64,000 bases of DNA from Streptomyces californicus. Lineage in GTDB: Bacteria > Actinomycetota > Actinomycetes > Streptomycetales > Streptomycetaceae. Shown here piece by piece: positions 8,479 to 16,158 of the stretch; position 1 is the stretch's first letter, and every line of letters begins with the position of its first letter. The notes beneath the pieces were generated by a model, which saw only the letters and a program-made list of their open reading frames with translations, was not told the DNA's origin and ran no database searches. Made by a program: the position numbers and the translations under genes. The DNA lies in the NCBI RefSeq assembly GCF_000717645.1, contig NZ_JNZZ01000016.1, positions 372,001 to 436,000 of the forward strand, in the 5' to 3' direction.

Positions 8479-8631
8479 GGCACGCAGCGGGGCCGGACCG
8501 GGAGAAGGGCGCTCAGCACTACTCAGCGGGGCCGGGCCGGGACACAAGCACTCAGCGGCACGCAGCGGGCCGGACCGGGACACAGGCACTCAGCGGCACG
8601 CAGCGGGACGGGCCGGGAGACCTGCGCTCAG
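8479..8631. repeat. Degenerate tandem repeat, four units of about 38 bp
   Basis: Four imperfect copies of a unit containing CACGCAGCGGG, a (G)CCGG(A/G)CCGGGA stretch and GCACTCAGC fill most of the gap between the DUF574 gene and the 51-aa peptide gene. The third and fourth copies are the most alike. The last unit overlaps the 3' end of the peptide gene. There is no reading frame of note and no spacer variation, so it is not CRISPR. Confidence 0.8.
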
Positions 8632-8783
8632 AGAATGCGGCCCATGAGGCCGAAGACCCAGCTGATCAGTACCGCGAGCAGGACGAAGACCCCGACAGTG
8701 ATGACGCCGCACCACGACCAGCCGCCCCCGGTGTCCGGCCCGTGGCCGTCCCGCCCGCCCGGCTCCACGTCGAACAGATCCAT
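8628..8783 (-). CDS. 51-aa single-pass membrane peptide
   Basis: The ATG at 8783 is preceded by GGAGGACCAGGAC, a good ribosome-binding site. The 51-residue product has an acidic, Gly-rich N-terminus (MDLFDVEPGG), a Trp/Cys turn (GWSWCGV) and one strong transmembrane segment (about residues 27-47, VITVGVFVLLAVLISWVFGL), ending in MGRIL. The same kind of short, acidic-head membrane peptide is common in Streptomyces, though I cannot name a family. Its stop codon lies within the last unit of the tandem repeat. Confidence 0.65.
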   Translation of the reverse strand: MDLFDVEPGGRDGHGPDTGGGWSWCGVITVGVFVLLAVLISWVFGLMGRIL

Positions 8784-8970
8784 GTCCTGGTCCTCCCCCG
8801 TACGCGGAACGTCCTGGTTCCGCTGGGGAGTACTGTCCCACGTCCGCCGCCGGCCGGTCCGGTGTACCCGTGCGGGATGACGGGCCGCCCCGCCGCATGC
8901 GCCTCAGGTCGCACACGGTCGCGACGTAAGCGCGATGTGCCGGGCCGTCACCGGATCCGACGATGGCCGT

Positions 8971-10458
8971 ATGACCGTATCGACCGGGGCGACGCTGTCC
9001 GCCCCCGAAGCCCTGACGGTGCTCGGCGCCCTCGTCCTCGTCCTGGCCCGCTGGCTTCCCCGGCGGTGGCGCGGCCCGGCGGCGCTCGGCTCGGGGGCGC
9101 TGCTCGTGGGCTCGGTGGCCGTGCTCGCCCTGACGGGGCCGCGCTGGCAGTTCGCGTCGGTGGTGGGCGCGGCCGCCGTCGCGGGGGCGTTCGCACTCGC
9201 CGGGTGGCGGGCGCGGCGCTCCGGCCGGAGGCCGCGGCGGGCCAAGTGGTGGGCGGCGCTGCCGGGGTCGGCGGTGTGCGTGGCGCTCGTCGTCGCGGGG
9301 CCGGTGGCGGCGTGGGCGTTTCCGGTGCCGGACTTCCCCGGACCGACGGGGCGTTTCCCGGTGGGCACACGGACGCTGGAGTGGTCCGTGCCCGCGGCGG
9401 ACCGGGCCCGGGGGAAGAAGACGTACCGGGCGGAGGAGCGTTCCCGCGCGGACGGGGAGAAGGGGGCGCGTCCACTCGTCGTACAGCTCTGGTATCCGGC
9501 GGGGCGGGGCCAGGGGGACGCCCGGCGGGCCCCGTATCTCGGGCGGACCGAGGCGGAGGCGCGCACGGTCTCGGCGGCGCTGGCCGACTACTCGGGCGTA
9601 CCCGGGTTCCTGCTCGACGGACTGCCGCGCGCCCGGACCCACGCGGTGCCCGGCGCTCCGGTGGCGGAGGACGGCGGCCCCTTCCCGGTGGTGCTCTTCT
9701 CCCCCGGGCTCGGTGGTGTGCGCACCCAGAACACCGCCTGGGCCGAGGAACTCGCCTCCCACGGCTACGTCGTGGCCGCCGTCGACCACCCGTACGACGC
9801 GGCGGCCGTGGTCCTCTCCGACGGCCGGATCCTCCGTACCCGGGTCACCGCCACCGGCGACCCGGCGAAGGACGAGGCGCTGGCGGTGGGGTGGACGCGG
9901 ACGCGCGCGGCGGATCTGCGGGCGGTGCTCAGCCGGCTGGAGCGCGTGGGGAGCGGCGGCGCGGACGGGCCGCTCGCCGGGCGGCTCGACACCGGGAGGG
10001 TGGCGGTGGCCGGGCACTCGATCGGAGGCGCGGCGGCGCTCGTGGCGGCGCGCGAGGACGCCCGGTTCGACGCGGTCGTCGACCTGGACGGCTATCCGCA
10101 CGGGACAGACGGAGGGCGTGTCGAGCAGCCGGTGCTGGCGCTCACGCAGGAGATCGGCCCGGACACCGACCCGGACTATCTGCCGCGGCTCACCCGGGTG
10201 CTGGAGTCCGGCGCGGCGGTGAACTACCGGCTGACCGTCCCCGGGGCCGCGCACCTCACCTTCACCGACGCCCCGCTCTACCTGCCGCCGGTCCCGGGCG
10301 TCGTCGGCTCCCTGGGGCGTACGGAGAGCATCCGGACCACCGCGGACGCGACCCGCGCCTTCCTCGACGCCACCCTGCGCGGCTCCCCCGGCGACCTGCG
10401 CTCCGCGCTCGCGGCCCACGGGGAGGTGACGGTGCACCGCCCCGGCGGCGTCCGCTGA
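8971..10458 (+). CDS. Membrane-anchored alpha/beta hydrolase (PAF-acetylhydrolase-like)
   Basis: This 495-aa protein has three N-terminal transmembrane segments (about residues 14-120) followed by an outward-facing alpha/beta hydrolase domain. The nucleophile elbow is GHSIGG with Ser350. An upstream VVLFSPGLGG segment forms the oxyanion region, and a late AHLTF holds the likely catalytic His. The layout resembles bacterial platelet-activating-factor acetylhydrolase-like esterases. The ATG at 8971 is chosen by composition; an ATG at 8935 would add 12 residues, and neither has a clear ribosome-binding site. The substrate is unknown. Confidence 0.82.
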   Translation: MTVSTGATLSAPEALTVLGALVLVLARWLPRRWRGPAALGSGALLVGSVAVLALTGPRWQFASVVGAAAVAGAFALAGWRARRSGRRPRRAKWWAALPGSAVCVALVVAGPVAAWAFPVPDFPGPTGRFPVGTRTLEWSVPAADRARGKKTYRAEERSRADGEKGARPLVVQLWYPAGRGQGDARRAPYLGRTEAEARTVSAALADYSGVPGFLLDGLPRARTHAVPGAPVAEDGGPFPVVLFSPGLGGVRTQNTAWAEELASHGYVVAAVDHPYDAAAVVLSDGRILRTRVTATGDPAKDEALAVGWTRTRAADLRAVLSRLERVGSGGADGPLAGRLDTGRVAVAGHSIGGAAALVAAREDARFDAVVDLDGYPHGTDGGRVEQPVLALTQEIGPDTDPDYLPRLTRVLESGAAVNYRLTVPGAAHLTFTDAPLYLPPVPGVVGSLGRTESIRTTADATRAFLDATLRGSPGDLRSALAAHGEVTVHRPGGVR

Positions 10459-10586
10459 CCGCCTCACCCGTGCGCACCGCCCGGGAGGCCGGGACGGTGC
10501 GGCGGGGCCAGAATCGGAGGCGCTGAGCTCCGGGACGCCCCGTGCCCCACCACGGCGGCCGTCCTCGCGGGCGGAGAGGGCGGACG

Positions 10587-12161
10587 ATGGCCGGACCGGC
10601 ACGGCGGGGGCGTAACCCCCGGCGCGGAAATGACAACGCGGCCGTGGACCGCATGGTCCGCACCCTGATCCGCCGACGCAAGAAGTCGTTCCGCGAGGGG
10701 GACGTCACCGTCACCGATCCGCCGAAGGTCCGGCGCGCGGTGACGGCCGCGGCCCTCGGCAACACCATGGAGTGGTTCGACTTCGGGGTCTACGCCTATC
10801 TCGCGGGGACGCTCGGCAAGGTCTTCTTCCCGGCCAGTTCGCCGGGCGCGCAGGTGGTGTCGACGTTCGCGACGTTCGCGGCGGCCTTCCTGGTGCGTCC
10901 GCTGGGCGGGCTGGTCTTCGGGCCGCTCGGCGACCGGGTGGGGCGGCAGAAGGTCCTGGCGCTCACGATGATCATGATGGCGGCGAGCACGTTCGCCGTC
11001 GGCTTCCTGCCCACGTACGCGGCGGTCGGCTTCGCGGCCCCGCTGCTGCTCCTGGTCTGCCGTCTGGTGCAGGGCTTCTCCACCGGCGGGGAGTACGCGG
11101 GCGCCACGACGTACATCGCGGAGTACGCCCCCGACAAGCGGCGGGGCTTCCTGGGCAGTTGGCTCGACTTCGGCACGTTCGTGGGCTACTCGCTCGGTTC
11201 CGGCCTGGTCACCGTGCTCACCGCCGTCCTCGGCACGGACGGGATGACGGACTGGGGCTGGCGCATCCCGTTCTTCGTCGCGGGTCCGATGGGCATCATC
11301 GGCCTGTACATGCGGCTCAAGCTGGAGGAGACGCCCGCCTTCCAGCAGGAGGAGGCGTACCAGGCCGCCGAGGCGCGGTCCGGCGGCGAGGACGATCCGG
11401 TCGAGGAGGCCCGGCAGTCGGGCAAGGGGCGGCTCAAGGAGATCTTCACGAAGCACTGGGAGGCCGTGCTCATCTGCATGGGCCTGGTGCTGCTGTACAA
11501 CGTCACCAACTACATGGTGACGTCCTATCTCCCCACCTACATGTCCTCCACCCTCGGCGAGCCGGAGACCACCTCCCAGCTCCTGGTCCTCGGCACGATG
11601 CTGCTGGTGGTGCTGCTCATCACCACCGTGGGGCGGACCTCCGACCGGTGGGGCCGCAGACCGGTGTTCATGGCGGGCAGCCTGGCCCTGATCGCCCTGT
11701 CCGCGCCCGCCTTCCTGCTGATCCGGCAGGGCGGCATCCTGCTGCCGGCGCTGGGCTGCGGGGTGCTCGGTCTGCTGCTGGTCTGCTTCGCGGGGACGGC
11801 CGCCTCGACGCTGCCCGCGCTGTTCCCGACCCGGCTGCGGTACGGCGCGCTGTCGATCGCCTTCAACATCTCGGTGTCGCTGTTCGGCGGTACGACCCCG
11901 CTGTTCGCCTCGGGCCTGGTGGAGGCCACGGGGAACGAGATGGTGCCCGCGTACTACCTGATGGTGGCCGGAGTGATCGGGCTGGTGTCCACGTTCTTCC
12001 TGCACGAGACGGCGGGGCGCCCGCTGCGCGGTTCGGGCCCGATGGTGGAGACGCCGGAACAGGCGCGGGAGCTGGTGGCGCGGAGCCGGACGGCGGCGGG
12101 CCGCCAGGCGCGCGACGTATGGCTGCGGGTGCGGAACCTGTGGCGGGGGCCGCCGCGCTGA
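10587..12161 (+). CDS. MFS transporter, metabolite:H+ symporter (ProP/KgtP-like) family
   Basis: This 524-aa protein has 12 predicted transmembrane segments. It carries features of the metabolite:H+ symporter subfamily: NTMEWFDFGVYAYLA in helix 1, RPLGGLVFGPLGDRVGRQ between helices 2 and 3, and the CRLVQGFSTGGEYAGATTYI segment (split as CRLVQGFSTGGEY and AGATTYI). Substrates in this group include proline/betaine, shikimate, oxoglutarate and other acids. The start at 10587 has GGAGAGG seven nt upstream and gives a 40-residue Arg-rich cytoplasmic tail; an internal ATG at 10653 is possible. It converges with the RiPP operon. Confidence 0.88.
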   Translation: MAGPARRGRNPRRGNDNAAVDRMVRTLIRRRKKSFREGDVTVTDPPKVRRAVTAAALGNTMEWFDFGVYAYLAGTLGKVFFPASSPGAQVVSTFATFAAAFLVRPLGGLVFGPLGDRVGRQKVLALTMIMMAASTFAVGFLPTYAAVGFAAPLLLLVCRLVQGFSTGGEYAGATTYIAEYAPDKRRGFLGSWLDFGTFVGYSLGSGLVTVLTAVLGTDGMTDWGWRIPFFVAGPMGIIGLYMRLKLEETPAFQQEEAYQAAEARSGGEDDPVEEARQSGKGRLKEIFTKHWEAVLICMGLVLLYNVTNYMVTSYLPTYMSSTLGEPETTSQLLVLGTMLLVVLLITTVGRTSDRWGRRPVFMAGSLALIALSAPAFLLIRQGGILLPALGCGVLGLLLVCFAGTAASTLPALFPTRLRYGALSIAFNISVSLFGGTTPLFASGLVEATGNEMVPAYYLMVAGVIGLVSTFFLHETAGRPLRGSGPMVETPEQARELVARSRTAAGRQARDVWLRVRNLWRGPPR

Positions 12162-12230
12162 GCGGGCGTCCCGGGTCCCGTACGTACACCGCGCGCGCAA
12201 CACGGTCCGGCCCTTGGCGATGCCGCCGCG

Positions 12231-12294
12231 TCAGGTCGGGTCAGGTCAGGTCAGGTCAGGTCAGGTCAGGTCAGGTCAGGTCAGGTCAGGTCAG
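12231..12294. repeat. Pentanucleotide tandem repeat (TCAGG)n
   Basis: Twelve consecutive 5-bp units, all TCAGG except the second (TCGGG), plus a partial unit. On the minus strand it reads as TGACC repeats, and the stop codon of the LanC gene is one of these TGA triplets. Additional units would lie downstream of the stop, so slippage should not alter the protein unless it removes the first units. Confidence 0.95.
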
Positions 12295-13704
12295 CAACAG
12301 GGCGCCGTCCCAGGAGGTCACCGGCGGCTTCCCCGTGGCGTACGTGTGCAGGGCGAGGGCGATGCCCGCCGCGCCCTCCAGGAAGCCGGGGCGGTCGAGG
12401 GGGCGGCGCGCCAGTGCGTGGGCGTAGCGGTAGCCGAAGGGCGCCTTCGGATCGAACCCTTCCAGCGTCCGGAGCGCCAGCCGGTCGGCGGCGGTGTGGA
12501 GGGCCGGATCGGCGGTGCCGTGGGCGGTGCGCAGGACGATCTGGAGGAGTCCGGACCAGCCGTGACAGAGCGCGGAGTCGCGGATCAGGTCGTCGCCCGC
12601 CGCCGTCAGCGCGCCGAGGAGCGCGGCGCGGGCCTCGGCCCGCCAGTCGGGCCGGTCCAGCGCGGCGGCGGCGAGGTGGACCGCGCGGGCCGTGCCCGCC
12701 GCGCCGTAGCACCAGGAGTCCCGGCCGCGCTCCGGCGGGTCTGCGGCGGCGATACGTTCCCGGGTCATCAGGTGCGGCCAGCGCGGACCGGCCTCGTCGG
12801 TGGTGGCCAGCCGGGCCAGCAGCGCCACGGTCCGCTCGACGGCCTCGTCCTGGCGGTCGACCCGCACGCCCGCCAGCCAGGCGGTGGAGAGCAGGGCGAG
12901 GGGGCCGGACACCCCGTGGGCGAGGCCGAGGTTGACGTGTTCGGCGAGCCCGTGGTCGAGGCCGTCGGTGATCCACCAGGCGGGCAGCCGGGTGCCGTGG
13001 CGCACGATGTCGTCGGCGGTCGCGGCGGCGACGAGCGAGGTGAGCACCTCGGTCAGCGCGGTTCCGGCCGCCTCCCGCGCCTCCCGGCTCTCCGCCGCCC
13101 GGTGCCGGGCCAGCAGATAGCGGCCGATCCCGGCGGTGCCGCCGAGCACGTCGTAACGGGCCCACGCGCCGGCGGGCTCGCCGGCCCGGAACCGTTCCAG
13201 GTCGGCCCGGGCCCGGGTGCGGGCCTGGTCCAGGATGTGCCGGTCGAGTCCGGTGAGCAGGGTGGTGTAGCCGCCGGAGCCGAGAGCCGCGGTGTGCCCG
13301 GCGTACGCGAGCGCCACCATTCCGCCGAACAGCGACTGGGGCAGCAGCCGGATCCCGGAGGCGAGTGCGGCGGACAGGTGCGCGTGGGCCCGCTCGCGCG
13401 CCGCGGTGTCCCCGGCCGCCAACTCGGCGTGGAGCAGGGCGACTCCGGGGTGGCCGTCGGAGAGCTGGAGCGGGTCCCAGACCGGTTGCGGGTCGCCCGG
13501 GTAGTGCATGAGGTTGTCCGGGGCGCCCGCGATCCGCGCGACCCGCCCGGGGTCGGCCAGCCGCTCCGCGACCTCGGCGACCACGTCGGCGGCGGCCTGC
13601 CGGTGGGCGGGCTCGTGGGGCGGGCGGTCGTCCCGGGGATCGGCCTGCCCGAGGCCGCCCCCGTACGGTGAACGGTCAATGGGGGTCGGCGCGTGTGACG
13701 GCAC
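12286..13704 (-). CDS. Stand-alone LanC-like lanthionine cyclase
   Basis: This 472-aa LanC-family protein should catalyse addition of Cys thiols to dehydroalanine or dehydrobutyrine to close thioether rings. The zinc ligands are all present: Cys332 in WCYG and Cys380/His381 in CHGWSG. Gly-rich repeat motifs of the double alpha-barrel (GTAGIGRYLL, GVSGPLALL, GAAGTAR, GAAGIALAL) are also present. The start is a GTG at 13704 with GGAG seven nt upstream, overlapping the end of the JmjC gene by 29 nt; there is no in-frame ATG before the conserved region. It is the last gene of the operon and supplies the cyclase activity missing from the LanM-type protein upstream. Confidence 0.88.
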   Translation of the reverse strand: MPSHAPTPIDRSPYGGGLGQADPRDDRPPHEPAHRQAAADVVAEVAERLADPGRVARIAGAPDNLMHYPGDPQPVWDPLQLSDGHPGVALLHAELAAGDTAARERAHAHLSAALASGIRLLPQSLFGGMVALAYAGHTAALGSGGYTTLLTGLDRHILDQARTRARADLERFRAGEPAGAWARYDVLGGTAGIGRYLLARHRAAESREAREAAGTALTEVLTSLVAAATADDIVRHGTRLPAWWITDGLDHGLAEHVNLGLAHGVSGPLALLSTAWLAGVRVDRQDEAVERTVALLARLATTDEAGPRWPHLMTRERIAAADPPERGRDSWCYGAAGTARAVHLAAAALDRPDWRAEARAALLGALTAAGDDLIRDSALCHGWSGLLQIVLRTAHGTADPALHTAADRLALRTLEGFDPKAPFGYRYAHALARRPLDRPGFLEGAAGIALALHTYATGKPPVTSWDGALLLT

Positions 13705-14887
13705 GGAAGCTCTCCAGTTCCTCCAGCAGGCGGCGGACCTCCGCACGCCCGGACTCGGGCAGTTCCCCGACCCGTACCGGCTCCCCGGCCGCCAGCCGCC
13801 GCAGCACCGCGTGAGCCTCGGCGCCGACCCGGCCCGAGGTCGTGTGGCCGCCCGCCGCCCAGGCGCGCGGACCGTCGCCGGGGGCGGGCAGCAGCGGGGC
13901 GGACCGCCGTACGGGAGTGTCGTCGTCCAGGGCGCTCGGCGTGGCGGGCGGTTCGGTGGGCCAGAAGCCGCCCGCGGTCCTGACCCGCAGGGCGAGGCCG
14001 GTGGCCCGGTCGTCGAACCGGTCCTGTGCGAGCTCGGCGGCGAAGGCGTCCACGGCGTCGGCCAGGGCGGTGGGCAGTTCGGCGGCGAGGCGGCCGTCCG
14101 CGTCGGCGTCCGGGGTGAACAGCGGGGCGGAGGAGGCCGCCCGGGTGCCCCGGAACAGGTCCTTGATCTCGTAGTACGGCCGGTGCTCACGGCGCGGGAC
14201 GCCCACGTTGACGCTGGTCGCGGGCGTGTCCCCGGCGCTCTCGCCCACGTGGTAGTAGCGCGAGGGCCAGTAGAGCAGGTCGCCCGGCTCGACCTCCGCG
14301 ACGAACGAGGACGCCAGGTAGGGCTGGTAGTCCAGCACCGTGTGCACCGGGTCCGACCACGGCCGTTGCGCCCAGAACCGCATCCGCTTGGCGCCGCGTA
14401 CGCAGAACATGAAGGTGGCGAACCGGTCCTGGTGCACGCCGACCGGACTGTGCTCGTAGGAGCCGTGGAACATCGTGGAGCCGACGCTGTGCGTGGGCTG
14501 GCCGACCCGCTCCCACAGCCCCGCGTAGAACCGGCGCGCGCGGTCCCACAGCGGATGGGAGAAGGAGTGGAAGCGGTGCACGACGAGGGCGTAGCGCTGC
14601 CCGTCCAGCCGGTCGGCCATGCGCCGCTCGTAGCCGTCGAAGGAGCCGTCGGACGGCTCGGGCAGGTAGTCGTACGGCCGGGTCTGCTGCCGTCGCCGTA
14701 CGAGGAACTGGAGGTTGCCCGGAACGGCGAGGGGGTGGGGCGGACGGCTGCCGAGCACGGCGGCCCGGAACACCTCGGGCTCGGCGAACGGCACCGTGTC
14801 CACGCCCTTGTACAGCACGGGCCGCCGGTCCCAGAACCGCTCGGTGAAGGTGTCCCAGTCGAAGGTCTTCTGAACGGTCAGGGTCAT
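13676..14887 (-). CDS. JmjC/cupin-type Fe(II)/2-oxoglutarate oxygenase, HxD intact
   Basis: This 403-aa protein has a JmjC-like double-stranded beta-helix core. The metal triad is visible as His152-Gln-Asp154 (VGVHQDRFATF) and His213 (YYHVGES), with GDLLYWPSRYYH a typical end of the core. It probably hydroxylates or oxidises a side chain of the precursor peptide, as other 2-oxoglutarate enzymes do in RiPP pathways. The ATG overlaps the stop of the preceding gene by 4 nt (ATGA), showing translational coupling. A C-terminal domain of about 100 residues is unassigned. Confidence 0.85.
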   Translation of the reverse strand: MTLTVQKTFDWDTFTERFWDRRPVLYKGVDTVPFAEPEVFRAAVLGSRPPHPLAVPGNLQFLVRRRQQTRPYDYLPEPSDGSFDGYERRMADRLDGQRYALVVHRFHSFSHPLWDRARRFYAGLWERVGQPTHSVGSTMFHGSYEHSPVGVHQDRFATFMFCVRGAKRMRFWAQRPWSDPVHTVLDYQPYLASSFVAEVEPGDLLYWPSRYYHVGESAGDTPATSVNVGVPRREHRPYYEIKDLFRGTRAASSAPLFTPDADADGRLAAELPTALADAVDAFAAELAQDRFDDRATGLALRVRTAGGFWPTEPPATPSALDDDTPVRRSAPLLPAPGDGPRAWAAGGHTTSGRVGAEAHAVLRRLAAGEPVRVGELPESGRAEVRRLLEELESFRAVTRADPH

Positions 14888-16158
14888 GGCGTCCGCTCCT
14901 CGTCGACCAGGTCGATGCCGCGCAGCCGGTACAGCTTGTCGAGCAGCGCGAGCACCGTCGCCGCGTTCCCGTCGCCGTCGGCCCCCAGGGCGCGGCACAC
15001 CTCGTCGGCCCCGGTCTCCCCGCCGTCGCCGAGAGCCGCGTACACCCGGTCGCCCGCGGCTCTCGGCAGCGTGAAGACGTTCCCCTCCACCGCCCAGACC
15101 TCGTGCCCGGGTCCGTCGGCCATCCGGACGATCTCGCCGGTGCGGCGGAAACGGGTGGACCGGGTGATCGCCGCGCCCCCGCGGGGCGCCGGGATCGGTT
15201 CGAGGCCGGCGGCGGAGCGCAGCGCCGCCCAGCGGATCCGCAGGGTTCTGCGCAGGTGTTCCCCGTCCACGACCGTGCGCAGGTCGTCGCCGAGCGCGGT
15301 GAGCCGGGGCAGCACACCGTCCGGGCCGTCGACGGCGGTGCCGGGGCCGAACGGGAAGTACGGGACGGTCTCGTCGCCGCCGCGGCCCGCGTGCACCAGA
15401 TCGGCGAGGAGGTCCCGCAGGGCGGTGAAGGGCAGCGTCCGGTCGACCGGGACGCGCAGGCGGAGGGCGACGCACCGGTCCCGGTAGACGTCCACGTGCC
15501 GGTGGTCGCCGGGCCAGTACAGCAGCTCCCCCGCCCCGGCGCTCAGAGCGCGTGTCCCGGGGACGTCCCGGTCCGGGTCCGCGATGGTCTCCGGCGGGGG
15601 CCCGCCGCGCTCGTCCCACAGCCTCACGTCCATCCGCCCGCGCAGCACCCAGGTCAGCGCGGCGTGCGTCGGGGCCTCGGCCGCGCCGACGTGCTGGGTG
15701 AACCGGTCGCCCGTCAACACCTCGGCCACCACGGGGAGGTTGGGCCAGCCGACCTGACGCCAGAGGCCGCTGACCGCGTCGCGCACGGCGGACCACAGGG
15801 CGTGGTCGAGAAGCAGCGGCTGACGCACCGTCAGCAGATAGCCCTGCCTGGCGAGATCGGCGTCGAGGCGGTCGAGGTGGGCGTCCAGGGTCGGGTCATC
15901 CGCGTCGGGCAGCAGGGCGCCGGGCGCGCGCAGCCAGCCGTCCCCCGCGAGGAACCGGACGTCGGGCATCACCCAGAACCGCGTTCCGGCGCGGAACGGC
16001 GCGCAGGAGGCGACGTTCAGGGGATGGACCCGGTCGAGGCCGAACGGCGGCGGCGCGGTCAGCCGCACGGGCTCCCGGTCCCAGTGGTTCCGGGCGAACA
16101 GCTCCCAGTCGACTCCGCGGGGCGGGGCCCCGCGGGTCCCGGGGGCGAGCGTGCTCAT
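14884..16158 (-). CDS. JmjC/cupin-like protein with degenerate metal site
   Basis: This 424-aa protein shares the JmjC-like layout of the next gene: an N-terminal WELFARNHWDREPV (compare WDTFTERFWDRRPV), a central VLRGRMDVRLWDE strand pair and a late GELLYWPGDHRHVD. Aligning the RG turn of both proteins places Glu161-Ala-Pro163 where the second has the HxD motif. The distal His (His219 or His221) is kept. Iron binding in the standard manner is therefore doubtful; it may use His156/His165, or act as a non-catalytic partner of the second enzyme. Its ATG overlaps the LanM stop by 4 nt. The C-terminal region (residues about 330-424) looks like a helical partner domain. Confidence 0.8.
   Translation of the reverse strand: MSTLAPGTRGAPPRGVDWELFARNHWDREPVRLTAPPPFGLDRVHPLNVASCAPFRAGTRFWVMPDVRFLAGDGWLRAPGALLPDADDPTLDAHLDRLDADLARQGYLLTVRQPLLLDHALWSAVRDAVSGLWRQVGWPNLPVVAEVLTGDRFTQHVGAAEAPTHAALTWVLRGRMDVRLWDERGGPPPETIADPDRDVPGTRALSAGAGELLYWPGDHRHVDVYRDRCVALRLRVPVDRTLPFTALRDLLADLVHAGRGGDETVPYFPFGPGTAVDGPDGVLPRLTALGDDLRTVVDGEHLRRTLRIRWAALRSAAGLEPIPAPRGGAAITRSTRFRRTGEIVRMADGPGHEVWAVEGNVFTLPRAAGDRVYAALGDGGETGADEVCRALGADGDGNAATVLALLDKLYRLRGIDLVDEERTP

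Noticed and set aside
8479..8631. CRISPR array
   Set aside because: Units are contiguous and imperfect, with no unique spacers and no cas genes.
12231..12294. Translated repeat in the LanC C-terminus
   Set aside because: The stop codon falls in the first unit read on the minus strand, so the repeat is essentially untranslated.
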